Source: Cryomorphaceae bacterium | Lineage (GTDB): Bacteria > Bacteroidota > Bacteroidia > Flavobacteriales_D > Sanyastnellaceae | Length of the DNA: 64,000 nt | Assembly: GCA_016124575.1 (NCBI GenBank) | Contig: WGNM01000007.1 | Location: 62,001 to 126,000 of the forward strand | Direction: 5' to 3' | Part shown: positions 7,645 through 16,532 of the stretch, in pieces | Layout: each line of letters begins with the position of its first letter | Position numbering within the stretch: position 1 is the stretch's first letter | Made by a program: the position numbers and the translations under genes | Notes under the pieces: generated by a model | The model's database searches: none | What the model saw: the letters and a program-made list of their open reading frames with translations, nothing else | What the model was told of the DNA's origin: nothing

Positions 7645-9022
7645 GCTCATCATATTCTTTTCGTTGATTGCCTTCGTTTCTAACGGACAGTTAAACAGCT
7701 TGTCGCCATACTCTCTTTTTGGCATTGGCGACCTATACCGCACAGGGTCGGTTGCTACACAAGGACTTGGTGGGGTAAGCAGCACCTGGAATGACCCATA
7801 TATCTTAAACGCAGAGAACCCTTCTACCCTAGGAAGTTTGTTTAACACCAATTTCCAAACAGGACTCCGATTGCAGTCGCTTAGGATTACCGAAGGCAAC
7901 CAGTCTCAAACCTTGAATGCTGGTAACATCGATCAATTCAATTTCGCATTTAAAAAAGCGAAATCAAATACAGGGTATCTATTCGGACTATCGCCATTTA
8001 GCACAAGTGGTTATTCGATAACCAAGGAAGAAGAAATAGAAGGAATTGGAAATGCCGCTTTCAAATACGATGGGAGTGGTGGAATTAGTAAGATCTACTT
8101 AGGTGCTGGTCACAAGGTAGACATGTATAAGTATCATTACTTTAATGATAAAAATGGAAACGTATACGATAGTTTGCGCGTTGTCCAAAGAAGCGTAAGT
8201 TTTGGAGGCAAAGTGAATTATGTATTTGGGAACATAAAGAACGTACGCGCTATCGACATCGCCGATGTAACTTTTGTCGACACCCGAAGCACAAAAACGA
8301 CAAGGATCTACGACTTTCTTTTTGATCTCGGCGTGCATTACGAGCAGGATCTGCGGACGCGCTATGGTTCAGATAAGCGATTGAATACGCGCACCTTCAT
8401 TCAAGTCGGCGCTGTTTATACGCCAAAAATGAAGATGCAAATCGAGCTCAACGAACTTATGGAAAGCACCGTGACAAGTTCGGGCGTTGTTTTACCTATT
8501 GATAGCTCGTCAAATGTAACATCCACAGGTTCGTTCATGATGCCTCAAAACGTGAGGTTCGGTGTAGCTTTGCATCATCACAACAAAAACGGACGACAAT
8601 TTGCGCTTGCAATGGATATGAACCAGCGGAATTGGAGCGAATTGAACAATTCGGATGTTGAACTTGTTGGCCAATTGAAAGATTCTAGAGAATATTCACT
8701 CGGTTTCCAATTTACACCAAAGCCGATTGAAGACGCGAAGAACATGTTTTCTCGTTCGAACTATCGTCTTGGAGCACGTTTGACGCCTACTTATGTTAGC
8801 GTTCAAGATGAACAAATAACTGAGCAAGCAATATCAGCGGGATTGACCATACCTTTGTTGAGTTCCCGATCAGCGAGTAAAATACATTTTGGCATGGAAA
8901 TTGGCTCAAGGGGCAAGAACGAAGGAAATATGATTCGTGAAGACTTTACCAATTTCTACATTGGCTTTTCACTTTCACCTTTTTACAAGAACGCTTGGTT
9001 TGTACAACGGAAATACGAGTAA
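7634..9022 (+). CDS. Outer-membrane beta-barrel protein of the gldE-lptC cluster
   Basis: 462 residues from ATG 7634. A signal peptide (MRAKLIIFFSLIAFVSNG) is followed by a sequence alternating polar and hydrophobic residues with Gly/Asn turns, and a final segment ending in aromatic residues, which fits a beta barrel. The opening SLSPYSLFGIGDLYRTG and the GLGGVSS segment resemble conserved porin-like hypotheticals found in this spot in other Flavobacteriia. The frame is open upstream to 7607 but only the ATG at 7634 places the signal peptide at the N terminus. The transported substrate, if any, is unknown. Confidence 0.8.
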   Translation: MRAKLIIFFSLIAFVSNGQLNSLSPYSLFGIGDLYRTGSVATQGLGGVSSTWNDPYILNAENPSTLGSLFNTNFQTGLRLQSLRITEGNQSQTLNAGNIDQFNFAFKKAKSNTGYLFGLSPFSTSGYSITKEEEIEGIGNAAFKYDGSGGISKIYLGAGHKVDMYKYHYFNDKNGNVYDSLRVVQRSVSFGGKVNYVFGNIKNVRAIDIADVTFVDTRSTKTTRIYDFLFDLGVHYEQDLRTRYGSDKRLNTRTFIQVGAVYTPKMKMQIELNELMESTVTSSGVVLPIDSSSNVTSTGSFMMPQNVRFGVALHHHNKNGRQFALAMDMNQRNWSELNNSDVELVGQLKDSREYSLGFQFTPKPIEDAKNMFSRSNYRLGARLTPTYVSVQDEQITEQAISAGLTIPLLSSRSASKIHFGMEIGSRGKNEGNMIREDFTNFYIGFSLSPFYKNAWFVQRKYE

Positions 9023-9034
9023 AATTTAATTACG

Positions 9035-10387
9035 ATGAAAAAAATTACAGGACTACTAACTTCTCTTCTCATGATGTCGGCACTGCTCGTAGGTGCTCAA
9101 GAAGATAAATACGGAGATACCGAAGAGCAGCAATTGCGCTGCAAAGAAGCTTTGAGTGTTTACAAAAGCTTCAAAACTCAGAAGAACTACCACGATGCTT
9201 ACCTCGCTTGGCAAGGTGCATGCAAAGAATGCCCGCCCGACGTCAGTGAAAACATGTATGTTGACGGCGTTCGCTTCGTGAAAGAAGAAATGAAAACCAA
9301 CAAAGACAAAGTGCGCAAAGCTGCGCTTGTTGACTCTTTGATGGCGTTATACGACAAAAGAATGGAGCTCTATCCTGAAACCAAGAAAGAGCCGTTGAAT
9401 AGATGCAGTATTTTGGGTTACAAAGCTGGTGACTACTACAAATACTTCAGCGACGACGTTTCAGGAGCATTTGCAATGTTCAAAGAGTCTTTTGATTGTT
9501 CGAAAGAAAACAGCTCTGCAGCAACCATCAGCGGTTACTACCTCACTTTGTTCTACATGTTTAAGGATGGAGATCCTGCAACACGTGGACAATACCTAAG
9601 CAGTCTGTTAACCGATTACCTGACCATTCAAGATTACATCGACGCCAGTGTGGTAAGAGAAACCGATGCAAACGTTGTAGAAGGCTATGAGAAAGCCCGC
9701 AACAACGTAGATGAAATCTTTGTCCAGATTGCATCATGCGACGACATGGTTCCCGTTTTGGAGCAAAAAGTAAAAGATGCACCCGACGATTTCGAGTTGA
9801 AGAAAAAAGTGCTTCGCCTCCTAAACAAGAAAGAATGTACAGAAAACGCATTGTTCTTGCCTGTAACTGAAGCGGTGCATGACAAAGAGCCTAGTGCAGA
9901 ATCTGCATACGGACTTGGAATTGGATATGCGAAAAAGAGTGAATACTCAAAAGCGCTGGGATACTTCGAACAAGCAGTGGATCTGTGTGGCGATTGCTCG
10001 AATAAAGAGACATACCTATTGAAAGCCGGACAAGTAGCATCAGCGGTGAAGAACTCTTCAAAAGCCAAGTCTTATGCAAACCGCGTATTGCAAAAGAACC
10101 CAAACAGTGGAGAAGCATACATGCTCATTGGTGATGCCGTAGCTGGTTCATCTTCACAGTGCGACGACGGGAAAATTGGCGCTCGCGCAATGTTCTGGCT
10201 TGCTGCCGACTATTACGCGAAGGCGAAAAGTGTTGACGGCAGTGTTTCAGAACTGGCAAACAAGAAAATTGCCAATATGAAAGCGCAATTTCCTTCAAAA
10301 GAAGACTGTTTTACATATGGATTGAAAGAAGGTGAAAGTTTCACAACCTGCACAGGAGAAACGACCACCGTTCGAGCCAGACAATGA
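9035..10387 (+). CDS. Secreted TPR-repeat protein
   Basis: 450 residues with a signal peptide (cleavage probably after VGAQ, about residue 21). The body is helical TPR-type sequence, clearest at about 285-370 (SAYGLGIGYAKKSEYSKALG, EAYMLIGDAV). Conserved cysteine pairs (GACKECP, CGDCSN) suggest disulfides in the periplasm. It ends in a short basic tail and its stop overlaps the lptC ATG by 4 bp (ATGA). The neighbours point to an envelope assembly role, but none is proven. Confidence 0.8.
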   Translation: MKKITGLLTSLLMMSALLVGAQEDKYGDTEEQQLRCKEALSVYKSFKTQKNYHDAYLAWQGACKECPPDVSENMYVDGVRFVKEEMKTNKDKVRKAALVDSLMALYDKRMELYPETKKEPLNRCSILGYKAGDYYKYFSDDVSGAFAMFKESFDCSKENSSAATISGYYLTLFYMFKDGDPATRGQYLSSLLTDYLTIQDYIDASVVRETDANVVEGYEKARNNVDEIFVQIASCDDMVPVLEQKVKDAPDDFELKKKVLRLLNKKECTENALFLPVTEAVHDKEPSAESAYGLGIGYAKKSEYSKALGYFEQAVDLCGDCSNKETYLLKAGQVASAVKNSSKAKSYANRVLQKNPNSGEAYMLIGDAVAGSSSQCDDGKIGARAMFWLAADYYAKAKSVDGSVSELANKKIANMKAQFPSKEDCFTYGLKEGESFTTCTGETTTVRARQ

Positions 10388-10971
10388 TTCGCGGGCTAAA
10401 CGATATTTTGAAAAAGAGCATTCCGGCAAGTTTACTTGTCGGAATGCTCTTTTCTTGTTCCAACGATATCGAAGAAATAAAAGCCCTCACCGATGAACGC
10501 GAAATCGCTACCCAAACAATAATAGACGGCACCTTTTTCTATACCGAAAATGGTAAATTATCGAACAAACTCGAGGCTGCTAAGCTAGATCGATTTGAAG
10601 GTGAAGACGGACATCTTGAAGTTTCAGGAGGGTTTACCCTAACCATGTACGACTCATTGGAGCAGATAGAAGCAACGTTACGTGCCGAAAACGGCACCTT
10701 TTACGAAATCTTAAATCGCCTGGAAGCCAGAGAAAAAGTTGTCCTTGAAAACAATGACGGAAACCGATTGGATACAGAAGAGTTGATTTGGCTGCAAGAC
10801 AGCGATAAGGTTTACACCGATAAATTTGTCGTCATCACCACAGAAGAAGCCATTATAAAAGGCAAAGGTTTAATTTCAGACACACGCTTCCGAAAACGAC
10901 AGATTAAAGAGGTTACTGGAATAATTTACGTAGACGATCCGAATAAAAAAGACACACTCAATGGATTTTGA
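10384..10971 (+). CDS. lptC: LPS export protein LptC (lipoprotein form)
   Basis: 195 residues. LptC bridges the LptB2FG transporter to periplasmic LptA in lipopolysaccharide transport. Seen: an N-terminal hydrophobic segment with lipobox LFSC (Cys 25), unlike the transmembrane anchor of E. coli LptC, then a beta-jellyroll pattern with the typical EGEDGHLEVSGGFTLTMYD and LDTEELIWLQDSDKVYTD strands. In Bacteroidota LptC is commonly annotated as such in this neighbourhood. Its transporter ATPase lptB lies at 62.2 kb. Overlaps the preceding TPR gene by 4 bp and the next gene by 11 bp. Confidence 0.85.
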   Translation: MIRGLNDILKKSIPASLLVGMLFSCSNDIEEIKALTDEREIATQTIIDGTFFYTENGKLSNKLEAAKLDRFEGEDGHLEVSGGFTLTMYDSLEQIEATLRAENGTFYEILNRLEAREKVVLENNDGNRLDTEELIWLQDSDKVYTDKFVVITTEEAIIKGKGLISDTRFRKRQIKEVTGIIYVDDPNKKDTLNGF

Positions 10972-11188
10972 AAAAGCCATACGATTGCATAAAACAGTTG
11001 AAATATTTTGGCTGATTGTGCTCATACTTTCAGTGCTTGCAACCATTTATTTCAGCTACACCGAAGGTATTGCTGAAAACAAATTCATGGTCGTAGTGCC
11101 TGTTTTAGCAGCCCTTTGGTACCTGTTCAGACGTGGATTTAGAAAGCGACTTGAACGACAGTACAAAGAACAGCAAGGAGATCAATAA
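10961..11188 (+). CDS. Small two-helix membrane protein
   Basis: 75 residues. Two hydrophobic segments, about 16-33 (IFWLIVLILSVLATIYF) and 42-56 (FMVVVPVLAALWYLF), followed by a basic, charged tail (RRGFRKRLERQYKEQQGDQ) predicted to face the cytoplasm. No named family is recognised. Its start overlaps lptC by 11 bp and it is followed by the CNNM/CBS gene after 39 bp, so it belongs to the same operon. A small accessory subunit is possible but unproven. Confidence 0.75.
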   Translation: MDFEKAIRLHKTVEIFWLIVLILSVLATIYFSYTEGIAENKFMVVVPVLAALWYLFRRGFRKRLERQYKEQQGDQ

Positions 11189-11227
11189 AAATGGGTAACT
11201 TTGACCCACACATTTCTTACATCCTGA

Positions 11228-12505
11228 ATGGACTACGATAGTTGGCTGATAATTCTCCTCTCACTTGCTTTCTCGGCATTCTTTTCAGGAATGGAGATCG
11301 CGTTCGTTACGGCGAATAAGCTAAAAATAGAGCTAGATCTCAAACAGGGTAGATTCTCTGCACGCGTACTTAGCATCTTTCTTCATAAACCGAAACTGTT
11401 TATTGCCACAATGCTTGTAGGTAATAACCTCGCTTTGGTATTTTATGGTATCGAATTCGGTAAGATGCTCGCTTCATTGATTTTTGGTGTTGAAGATTGG
11501 AACGAAGCAGAAAACCCTATAACTGCTCTTACAACACAGACCATCATCTCCACCTTTGTCATCCTGCTTACAGCAGAATTTCTCCCGAAATCAATTTTCC
11601 GTATCAACCCGAACTTTTGGTTAAACGCATTTGCCGTTCCCCTGGCAGCCGTCTATTACATCTTGCTTATCCCCTCTTGGTTCATCACGTCCTTGAGTAA
11701 AGGATTCATTAAATATATCCTCCGGGCTGAAACATCGAGCGAACGCGCTTCCTTTGGCGCGGTTGACCTCGACCACTATCTCAAAGAAATAACCCAGAAC
11801 ATGCATCCCGATCAGGAACTGGAGCATGAAATACAAATTCTTCAAAACGCCCTCGACTTCTCGCAGCTCAAAGCACGAGATTGTTTGATTCCGCGGAAAG
11901 AAGTCATTGCACTCGACGTTGAAGAGCCAGTTCAGATATTGCGCGATCTGTTTCTTGAAACAAACCTTTCTAAAGTGGTTATCTATCGCGGCACCATTGA
12001 CAACATCATCGGATACGTCCATGTCCGCGATATCTTCAAAAGCCCTGAATCAATCAAAAGTATCTTAATGCCAGCCATCATCATTCCTGAACCGATGGCT
12101 GCAAATGAAGTCCTCGAATTCTTCATTAAGAAAAAACGGAACCTCGCTATTGTTGTCGATGAATACGGCGGAACAAGCGGCATTATCACCATAGAAGATA
12201 TCGTTGAAGAAATTTTCGGCGATATTGACGACGAACACGACACCGAAGAACTGATTGAACAACAAATAGATGAGGGACATTTTCAGTTTTCTGCCCGATT
12301 GGAAATCGATTACCTCAATCAAGAATTTGGTTTGGATTTGCCAGAACACGACGATTACGACACCTTAGGTGGAATGATCATACACCATACGCAACAAATT
12401 CCACAGCTTCACGACGTAGTTTCAATAGGAAAATACACCTGTAGAATGCTGCGAGTCAGCACTTCCAGGGTAGAATTGGTAGATCTTCGCACGAACGACA
12501 ATTAG
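11228..12505 (+). CDS. CNNM/CBS-domain membrane protein (hemolysin-C/CorC family)
   Basis: 425 residues. DUF21 membrane domain with about four hydrophobic segments (residues 4-160, beginning LSLAFSAFFSGMEIAFV), two CBS domains (about 205-325; CLIPRKEVIALDV, AIVVDEYGGTSGIITIEDIV) and a CorC/HlyC domain to the end. Family members are linked to Mg or Co homeostasis; 'hemolysin' is only a historic name. It has the same architecture as GldE, 5 kb upstream, but the two differ enough in sequence to be old paralogues. The pairing is common in Flavobacteriia. Confidence 0.88.
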   Translation: MDYDSWLIILLSLAFSAFFSGMEIAFVTANKLKIELDLKQGRFSARVLSIFLHKPKLFIATMLVGNNLALVFYGIEFGKMLASLIFGVEDWNEAENPITALTTQTIISTFVILLTAEFLPKSIFRINPNFWLNAFAVPLAAVYYILLIPSWFITSLSKGFIKYILRAETSSERASFGAVDLDHYLKEITQNMHPDQELEHEIQILQNALDFSQLKARDCLIPRKEVIALDVEEPVQILRDLFLETNLSKVVIYRGTIDNIIGYVHVRDIFKSPESIKSILMPAIIIPEPMAANEVLEFFIKKKRNLAIVVDEYGGTSGIITIEDIVEEIFGDIDDEHDTEELIEQQIDEGHFQFSARLEIDYLNQEFGLDLPEHDDYDTLGGMIIHHTQQIPQLHDVVSIGKYTCRMLRVSTSRVELVDLRTNDN

Positions 12506-12532
12506 TTTTTTTCATAAGTCGTTAAGTCTCCG

Positions 12533-12540
12533 TATATTCG
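12533..12540 (+). promoter_or_regulatory. Probable -7 box for the foldase gene
   Basis: TATATTCG, one mismatch to TAnnTTTG, 27 bp upstream of the ATG at 12568 in the only gap (62 bp) of this part of the block. No -33 element was identified. Confidence 0.4.
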
Positions 12541-12567
12541 CGGTCTCAAAAAATTAACAGTACTACT

Positions 12568-14655
12568 ATGGCGGTGCTCGAAAAGATTCGGTCAGTACAA
12601 TGGCTTTTGTTTGTTGCCTTGATTCTATTAGGAATCGGCATGTTGGGATTCCTTATCCCTTACGACGCTGTGTTAGCTTTGTTTAATCAAGGTGGCAATC
12701 GTGCGGTTGGTGAAATTGGTGGTGCTAGCATTAGCGCAACCGAATACCAAATGGCTCTCCAGACACGGAGAGACCTTTTCAATTATGCGAACAACCAAAG
12801 CCTTGAAAGCGAGGTTTGGAACGACATGATTGAGCAGTACTTGCTTGAAGACGATTACAAAGCGCTCGGCTTGGATTTGAAACAAGGTGAATTTGATGAG
12901 ATCCGCTTCGGAGATCAAATTTCCCCTTACATCCAACGTACATTCTACGGTCAAGGAGTTACACCTGAGCAAAAAGATCAGTGGAAACAAACCTTCGCTG
13001 GAATGTTTGCGCAAGATCCTGCGAAATACGAAGGCTATGCCCTCGTAATTAAGCAGAAACGTTTGCGTGAGAAATACGACATGCTTGTAAACAAGGGTAT
13101 TTATGCAAATAGCCTTGAAGCGAAGTATGAGTATTTGAGCGGACAAGAGAAAGTGAATATCAAGTATGTATTGAAGAAATACACCGACATTCCGGATAGC
13201 ACAATTGAGCTTTCTGACAGCGATGTCCGTGGGTTTTACAATCGTCACAAAAACGATAAGCAGTATGTTCAATTGAACAGCCGCGATATTGAGTACATCA
13301 ATTTCGCCGTTGCTCCTTCACAAGCAGACATTGACGCCATCAACACTGAGTTGGGCACATTGGCTGCAGATTGGAAAGTAGCTGCTGACGATTCAGTTTT
13401 TGCAGCTTCTAAATCAGCGTCAGGACGTTATGTGGTTGAGACTGTTCGTCAGTCTGACTCGAACACTGAAATGCAGAAGAAAATGTTCAGCGATTCAATC
13501 GGAACAATTGTAGGTCCGTACGATGAAAATGGCTTTTCGAAATTGGTGAAGCTTGTTGATCGCAAGAGCGTTGCTGACTCAACTGCAAAGTGTCGTCATA
13601 TACTTTTGAAATCTAGCGGGAAAAATGACCCTGCAGAAATTGCTACTTTGAACGCTAAAGCGGATAGTTTAAAAGCGCTTTTGAAAGGTGGTGCTTCATT
13701 TGAAGATTTGGTAAATCGCTTTAGCGATGATCCAGGTTCGAAAGCAACAGGAGGGGTTTATGACTTCTTCCCACGCGGACAAATGGTGAAGCCTTTTGAA
13801 GATTTCTGTTTTAACAGTAATATCGGTGCCATTGGCAATGTTGAAACTACTTACGGTGTCCACCTTGTGGAAGTACTGGATCAACGTTGGAAAGTAACCG
13901 AGGCTAGCATCGCAGTTATCGATCGCCAGATCAAGCCTTCTTCAACTACAATGAAAGAAATTTACCGCGCTGCGAGTGAGTTTTCTATCAACTACAGCGA
14001 CTACGAGAGCTTTAAAACTGCTGCCGACACAATGGGTTATGCCATTGTTGAAGCCAAAGGGATTCGTCCGGGAGCTACCGTATTGGCCGGCGGCTTGCGC
14101 AACCCATTTGAAGTGGTAAACTGGTCGTTCAAAGCGGAGAAAGGAGAAATCAGCAACCCTATGTCTGTTGACGGTGGTTATGTTGTTGCAGCCCTTACCA
14201 AAACTCTTCAACCAGGTGTTCCTCCTTTCGAAAATGTGGAAGAACAAATGAAAGAAGCGGCTATGAAAGAAGCAAAAGCGAAGACATACATCAAGATGAT
14301 GTCTGAAGGTGCTGACCTTGCTGCTGTAGCTGCCTCTGTTGGTGAAACAGTTAAAACTGCCGCTAACGTTACCCTTAAGAACGCCACCATTACTGGATCA
14401 GGAACCGGACAGGAGCCTAAAGTAGCTGGTTTGGCTTTCGCTATCCCGTCAGGCAATATGTCTACACCTATTCAAGGTGAGGCTGGTATTTGGGTAATTG
14501 CGCCAGAAGGAGCAATTCAAGAAGCACCTGCGAAAGACAACTTCTTTGAAGAACAAGATCAAGTAACTAGCCGCGCTCGTGGTGGTGTTGCTGCACGTTT
14601 GTTCACTGCAGTAAAAGAAGGTGCGGAGTTGGAAGACAATCGTGAAGGACAATAA
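12568..14655 (+). CDS. Periplasmic peptidyl-prolyl isomerase, PpiD/SurA-like foldase
   Basis: 695 residues. A single N-terminal membrane helix (about 12-34, LLFVALILLGIGMLGFLIPY) anchors the protein, followed by a SurA_N-like chaperone region (about 45-220) and one parvulin domain (about 335-445: CRHILLKSSG, FEDLVNRFSDDPGSKATGG, YGVHLVEVLDQR). The remaining C-terminal part resembles the second chaperone lobe. This layout is that of PpiD: it helps outer-membrane and secreted proteins fold as they leave the Sec translocon. It closes the envelope block and is followed by a strong terminator. Confidence 0.9.
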   Translation: MAVLEKIRSVQWLLFVALILLGIGMLGFLIPYDAVLALFNQGGNRAVGEIGGASISATEYQMALQTRRDLFNYANNQSLESEVWNDMIEQYLLEDDYKALGLDLKQGEFDEIRFGDQISPYIQRTFYGQGVTPEQKDQWKQTFAGMFAQDPAKYEGYALVIKQKRLREKYDMLVNKGIYANSLEAKYEYLSGQEKVNIKYVLKKYTDIPDSTIELSDSDVRGFYNRHKNDKQYVQLNSRDIEYINFAVAPSQADIDAINTELGTLAADWKVAADDSVFAASKSASGRYVVETVRQSDSNTEMQKKMFSDSIGTIVGPYDENGFSKLVKLVDRKSVADSTAKCRHILLKSSGKNDPAEIATLNAKADSLKALLKGGASFEDLVNRFSDDPGSKATGGVYDFFPRGQMVKPFEDFCFNSNIGAIGNVETTYGVHLVEVLDQRWKVTEASIAVIDRQIKPSSTTMKEIYRAASEFSINYSDYESFKTAADTMGYAIVEAKGIRPGATVLAGGLRNPFEVVNWSFKAEKGEISNPMSVDGGYVVAALTKTLQPGVPPFENVEEQMKEAAMKEAKAKTYIKMMSEGADLAAVAASVGETVKTAANVTLKNATITGSGTGQEPKVAGLAFAIPSGNMSTPIQGEAGIWVIAPEGAIQEAPAKDNFFEEQDQVTSRARGGVAARLFTAVKEGAELEDNREGQ

Positions 14656-14675
14656 GTCTGACACATTTGAATATT

Positions 14676-14705
14676 GAAAAAGGGAGCTATGAGCTCCCTT
14701 TTTTG
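14676..14705 (+). terminator. Rho-independent terminator after the foldase gene
   Basis: AAGGGAGCT, loop ATG, AGCTCCCTT followed by TTTT: a 9-bp perfect stem that extends with A/T pairs, ending about 50 bp after the stop codon. Confidence 0.9.
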
Positions 14706-14802
14706 TTGTTCGTTACTTCTTGGTGATGCACTGTAAGTTGTTCGGGCCCGCAGTGCTGTACATTTGATGATTAAACCAAGGCTAAAACTCAGCGTTGATT
14801 CA

Positions 14803-16383
14803 TCAGTACTTCACCAAACGTTCAATAAAAATATTATTTCCTGAATAGATCCTTATAAGGAACAAACCAGCAGCCCAGTCATCAGTGGAGATATGCATAT
14901 CATTGCTGGTCATATCAGAAAACTGGTAACTTTTAATCAATCTCCCTTCCAAATCTAGAATTTCAACTCTTTCAAAAAACTGATCTGGATCAACCAATGC
15001 TAATCGGAACTCTGAGTTAGTCGGGTTAGGATAGACAATGAAAGCACCTGAAATACCATCAGGGAGATTTCTGCAATCAAATTCGTTAATAACCTTGTAT
15101 TGTTGAGAATTATCAAGAACGTTGACTATCCTTGCGCTAGTAGTGAAATAATTATCAATCAAACACTCTCCAAAATGCATGTTGATGTTTAAAGATTCGT
15201 TTGACCATAATACTTCCCCTGATTCGTTAAATATGAAGAGCAATACTCCAAGTTCACTATTCGTGTTACTCAAGGTAGTATATACAAATTCATATTCGTC
15301 ATCTGAGTTAAAAAAGTGATTCGACACAGATCTGAGATAAGGGGCGCCGACGTCTTCAAATTCAAAAGGAAAGAAAATAGTTTTATAATGCTCGAAGTAG
15401 CCGTTTTCATTAGGAACATATAGTTCTAAATTGATTTCGGACATAGTAGTATAGTTCTCTTCTACAAGCACCTCTTCATTAGGCCCGCTCTGAAATCTGG
15501 TAGACGCCCCATATCCATCAGCACACAATTCAAAACCGGGTAGTCTGTATCATTTATAGTCCAAGGTCTCAACAGCTACAAGGATGTCGTTCACGCCATT
15601 CATTGCTTCAAATCTGAAGTCCCCTTCGAATGCAAACAAAACCTCCCCTGTTTCATTTATTATTTTACCTCCCTCGTATGGAAAATTACTATGCACGAAG
15701 ATTTCAATTCCGTCATCTTGATCGTAAAAGAATCGAGAAACTTCCTCTATAGTTCCAACACCACCTGCACCACCTCCAGGGATATACTCAACTATTTCAA
15801 GGTTTGATGATAATCGAACCAATTGTGTGTTGTATTTACCAAAATACCTTGTCCCTATCTCATCTGAAATAAATTTCACTTGGGTGATGCCATTTGTGCC
15901 CATAGGAAAAGTGCCAACTTGGCTGTAGGCTACACATCCATTTTGTTTATACAGAATAAGCCTTGAACCACCTGAATGTAGTTTACCCCAGAAAAAATCA
16001 TTCATTGTGTTATACTGGAAAATCTGTTCTTCCGTGCTATACATTTCAACACTTGTCCCTTGGAAATCCTCAAAATGGACAACCAAGTGAAGGTCACTTG
16101 AGTCTGGAGTCATGTAGCGGACAATTTGCATTTTTCGTACTTCTCCAAAATTAAATGGGGTATCAATAGGGAAAGAATCTCTTATTGTATAGTCTTTATT
16201 GAAAATATAAAACATCTCTGTATCATTTCGAAACCCTCCCCATGCAGGCTCTTCGTCTGGAATATCAAGCAATCTAAGATCCGAGCAATTGTGAAAGGTG
16301 CCGATTAGTTCAATATTATCTTGAGCTTTAACCAAAACCATAAAACACACAAAAGAAAGCAGCATTAGAATAATTCTGGGCAT
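14803..16383 (-). pseudogene. T9SS cargo protein gene interrupted by an in-frame TGA
   Basis: 527 codons in one frame, broken once. The 5' part (15550-16383, 277 residues) begins with a signal peptide (MPRIILMLLSFVCFMVLVKAQ). TGA at 15550-15552 stops it after ETLDYK. The same frame continues with YRLPGFELCADGYGAS to 14803. The 3' part carries a C-terminal T9SS type A sorting domain (FIVYPNPTNSEFRLAL, GRLIKSYQF, AAGLFLIRIYSG, ERLVKY). The signal peptide and the sorting signal are on opposite sides of the stop, so neither half could be secreted and attached properly. The middle is beta-rich with no recognised domain. The region looks more A+T-rich by eye than its neighbours. A sequencing error is the main alternative to a true pseudogene. 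Confidence 0.8.
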
Positions 16384-16532
16384 GGGGTCGTTCGCTTTAT
16401 GTTTATTCTTGGATAATTTTTCAATCCATTATTTACTAAGATTACAATTTATGCACCCAATTCCCCAACCCATTATTTATGAATATTGAAGTCTTACTGC
16501 AGCCATTCAATCACATGATCGCTTCAAAACGC

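Noticed and set aside
11228-12505. CNNM/CBS protein as a hemolysin
   Set aside because: The label is historic; the domains indicate an ion-homeostasis membrane protein.
15550-15552. TGA in the T9SS cargo gene as evidence for a recoded genetic code
   Set aside because: Other genes use TGA as normal stop (for example at 30723-30725) and TGG for Trp; only one internal TGA was found, so mutation or error is simpler.
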